IMG/VR virus record: IMGVR_UViG_3300027784_000835
Coordinates: 1-21,927 of that record
From: a virus
Length of the DNA stretch: 21,927 bases
Reading direction: 5' to 3' (one strand)
Shown: positions 20,379 to 21,927 of the stretch, in pieces
How the letters are laid out: the number at the start of each line of letters is the position of its first letter
Numbering within the stretch: position 1 is the stretch's first letter
Made by a program: the position numbers and the translations under genes
The notes under the pieces: model-generated
What the model was told of the DNA's origin: nothing
Databases searched by the model: none
What the model saw: only the letters and a program-made list of their open reading frames with translations

Positions 20379-21927
20379 AACAGCAAAGAGCATCCTAGAG
20401 AAGCGGTATTTACAACCGGGTGAAACACCTGAGGATATGTGTTGGAGGGTCGCTAAGACAGTAGCCTCCGTTGAAAAGGATCGCGATACTGATTGGGAAA
20501 AAACGTTCGCTCAGATAATGCTGAACTTAGATTTCTTACCGAACACTCCTACGTTGATGAACGCAGGTACGAATAGTGGACAGTTGTCAGCATGTTTCGT
20601 ACTCCCCATCGAGGATTCGATGCATGGGATCTTCAAGACGTTGTACGATGCGGCAATGATACAGAAGACGGGAGGTGGAGTAGGATTCAACTTCTCCCGC
20701 CTTCGTCCTAAAGGCACTCCCGTGAGTTCGACTCGTGGTGTTTCTAGTGGTCCGATCTCGTTCCTCAGAGTGTACAATGCGGCAAGCAGTGAAGTAGAGC
20801 AGGGTGGTGCTCGTAGAGGTGCAAATATGGCATGTATGAGTGTATACCACCCAGACATCGAAGAGTTCATTACCTGTAAAGATGAGGAAGGTGTTCTCGA
20901 GAACTTTAATATCTCGGTACTGATAGACGATGCCTTCTTGCGTACAGTAGAGAACGACGGGGTAGTTTTACTATCTCATTCTACTCAAAGCTACGCCAGA
21001 GAAGTAAAAGCGAGAGAGTTATTCGACAAGATTGCATATCAGGCATGGAAGAATGGCGAGCCAGGAGTTATTTTTATTGACAGAGTTAACGAAGATAATC
21101 CTACTAAGCATCTTGGCGATATTGAGTCTACTAATCCGTGCGGCGAACAACCTCTTCTACCCTACGAGAGCTGTAACCTCGGGTCTATTAACTTAGCGAA
21201 CATGTTGACACACCCAAAACAAGGAGAATTTTGGGTAGTGGACTTCGATAGAATCAGAGAGGTAACGAGGATAGCTATACGGTTCCTTGACAACGTGATA
21301 GACGTCAACGAGTATCCCTTAGATGAAGTAAAAGCGGCTACAAAGAGAACTCGCAAGATCGGCTTGGGAGTTATGGGCTGGGGAACGTTGTTGACACGTT
21401 TGGGTATACCGTACGGTAGTCCAGAATCGTTTGACTTAGGCAGGAAAATACAACACACTATTAAAACTACAGCACTAGCAACGAGCCGAGATCTGGCAGA
21501 CGAGAAGGGTACATTTCCTGAGTTTAAACCTTCCTACGAGGGTGAGCCTGAGAGGAGAAATGCGACGCTTACGACGATTGCTCCCACAGGATCTCTTGCG
21601 ACAATAGCAGGTGTGAGTTACGGAATTGAACCTATCTTTGCACTGACGTACCAGAAGAAAATGGTAGATGATACGTACACCGAAGTAAATCAGGACTTCT
21701 TGGAGCATCTTAACAATTGGTACTTTGATGGGTCTATCGATGAGGTCAAACGACAGGTAATTGAAACCGGGTCTTGTCAAGACGTTATATCGTTAAGTGC
21801 GAGGGAAAGAAGGATATGGAGAACTGCCTCAGAGATTCCCCGTGCCAGCCATATTGATATGCAAGCCGTCTTCCAGGAGCATACTGATAATGCGGTATCT
21901 AAGACTATCAACATGCCGGCTGATTCG
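20365..21927 (+). CDS. nrdJ: Adenosylcobalamin-dependent (class II) ribonucleotide reductase, 5' part
   Basis: The open frame runs from ATG 20365 off the window end (521 codons seen). It is a B12-dependent class II ribonucleotide reductase, which makes deoxynucleotides without oxygen dependence. Landmarks are LPNTPTLMNAG, the first redox cysteine in GQLSACFVLPIEDS, GGGVGFNFSRLRPKG, GARRGANMA, STNPCGEQPLLPYESCNLGSINL with the thiyl-radical-site cysteine region, and TTIAPTGSLATIAGVSYGIEP. The second redox cysteine and C-terminal CxxC would lie beyond the window. GGAGGTAGATAGTT precedes the ATG, which overlaps the polymerase stop by 14 bp. Encoding its own RNR beside the polymerase suggests the phage boosts dNTP supply. 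A cobalamin-using host is implied, but not proven, by this gene. Confidence 0.93.
   Translation, partial: MQLSETAKSILEKRYLQPGETPEDMCWRVAKTVASVEKDRDTDWEKTFAQIMLNLDFLPNTPTLMNAGTNSGQLSACFVLPIEDSMHGIFKTLYDAAMIQKTGGGVGFNFSRLRPKGTPVSSTRGVSSGPISFLRVYNAASSEVEQGGARRGANMACMSVYHPDIEEFITCKDEEGVLENFNISVLIDDAFLRTVENDGVVLLSHSTQSYAREVKARELFDKIAYQAWKNGEPGVIFIDRVNEDNPTKHLGDIESTNPCGEQPLLPYESCNLGSINLANMLTHPKQGEFWVVDFDRIREVTRIAIRFLDNVIDVNEYPLDEVKAATKRTRKIGLGVMGWGTLLTRLGIPYGSPESFDLGRKIQHTIKTTALATSRDLADEKGTFPEFKPSYEGEPERRNATLTTIAPTGSLATIAGVSYGIEPIFALTYQKKMVDDTYTEVNQDFLEHLNNWYFDGSIDEVKRQVIETGSCQDVISLSARERRIWRTASEIPRASHIDMQAVFQEHTDNAVSKTINMPADS

Overview
This window reads as the early/replication half of a tailed-phage genome (or prophage) of a Gram-positive, Firmicutes-like host. 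Every credible gene is on the + strand, tightly packed with 4-20 bp overlaps. Ribosome binding sites are strong (AAGGAGG type), with many GTG starts and one TTG start. Promoters are sigma-A-like (TTGATR, 17 bp, TATAAT). No capsid, tail, terminase or lysogeny integrase gene is present.

Layout: (1) 1-263: a terminator, a pair of 24-bp direct repeats, then a promoter whose downstream edge carries a perfect 11-bp-arm palindrome. (2) 264-3784: a ribbon-helix-helix-like regulator, an ATP-dependent DNA ligase and a prim-pol/SF3 helicase. (3) 3812-9638: a promoter, a triple-HTH protein, an HNH nuclease, a RuvC-like resolvase, a 3D-domain cell-wall protein, a run of small zinc-ribbon or unknown proteins (one may be a cyclic-nucleotide sponge), a C39-like cysteine-peptidase-fold protein and a SNF2 helicase. 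(4) 9663-11803: a promoter, four tandem structured RNAs that look like bacterial Y RNAs, a Ro60 (TROVE + vWA) gene and a terminator. (5) 11829-21927: a promoter and one long operon: HTH, PD-(D/E)XK nuclease with Fe-S cysteines, Sak4-like ATPase, DUF669-like SSB, excisionase-like HTH, QueC, YhhQ transporter, Cys-rich protein, MazG, a dATP/dGTP-diphosphohydrolase-like protein, DpdA-like transglycosylase, a uracil-DNA glycosylase/DNA polymerase I fusion, and the 5' part of a B12-dependent ribonucleotide reductase.

How the genes may work together: prim-pol/helicase, PolI, ligase, SSB, Sak4, PD-(D/E)XK nuclease and RuvC form a replication-recombination set. NrdJ, MazG and the dGTPase-like protein shape the dNTP pool. 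QueC, YhhQ and DpdA point to 7-deazaguanine modification of phage DNA.

The most striking element is the Ro/Y-RNA locus. The four RNAs share an invariant Ro-binding-type stem block but carry different inserts. RNA 1 carries a circularly permuted tRNA mimic (T-arm, capped acceptor-like stem, U8-A9, D-arm). RNA 3 carries an exact anticodon-arm mimic of tRNA-Asn(GUU). That loop contains the UGU element recognised by tRNA-guanine transglycosylase, which raises a possible link to the deazaguanine genes in the next operon.

All calls come from reading the sequence; no database search was run.
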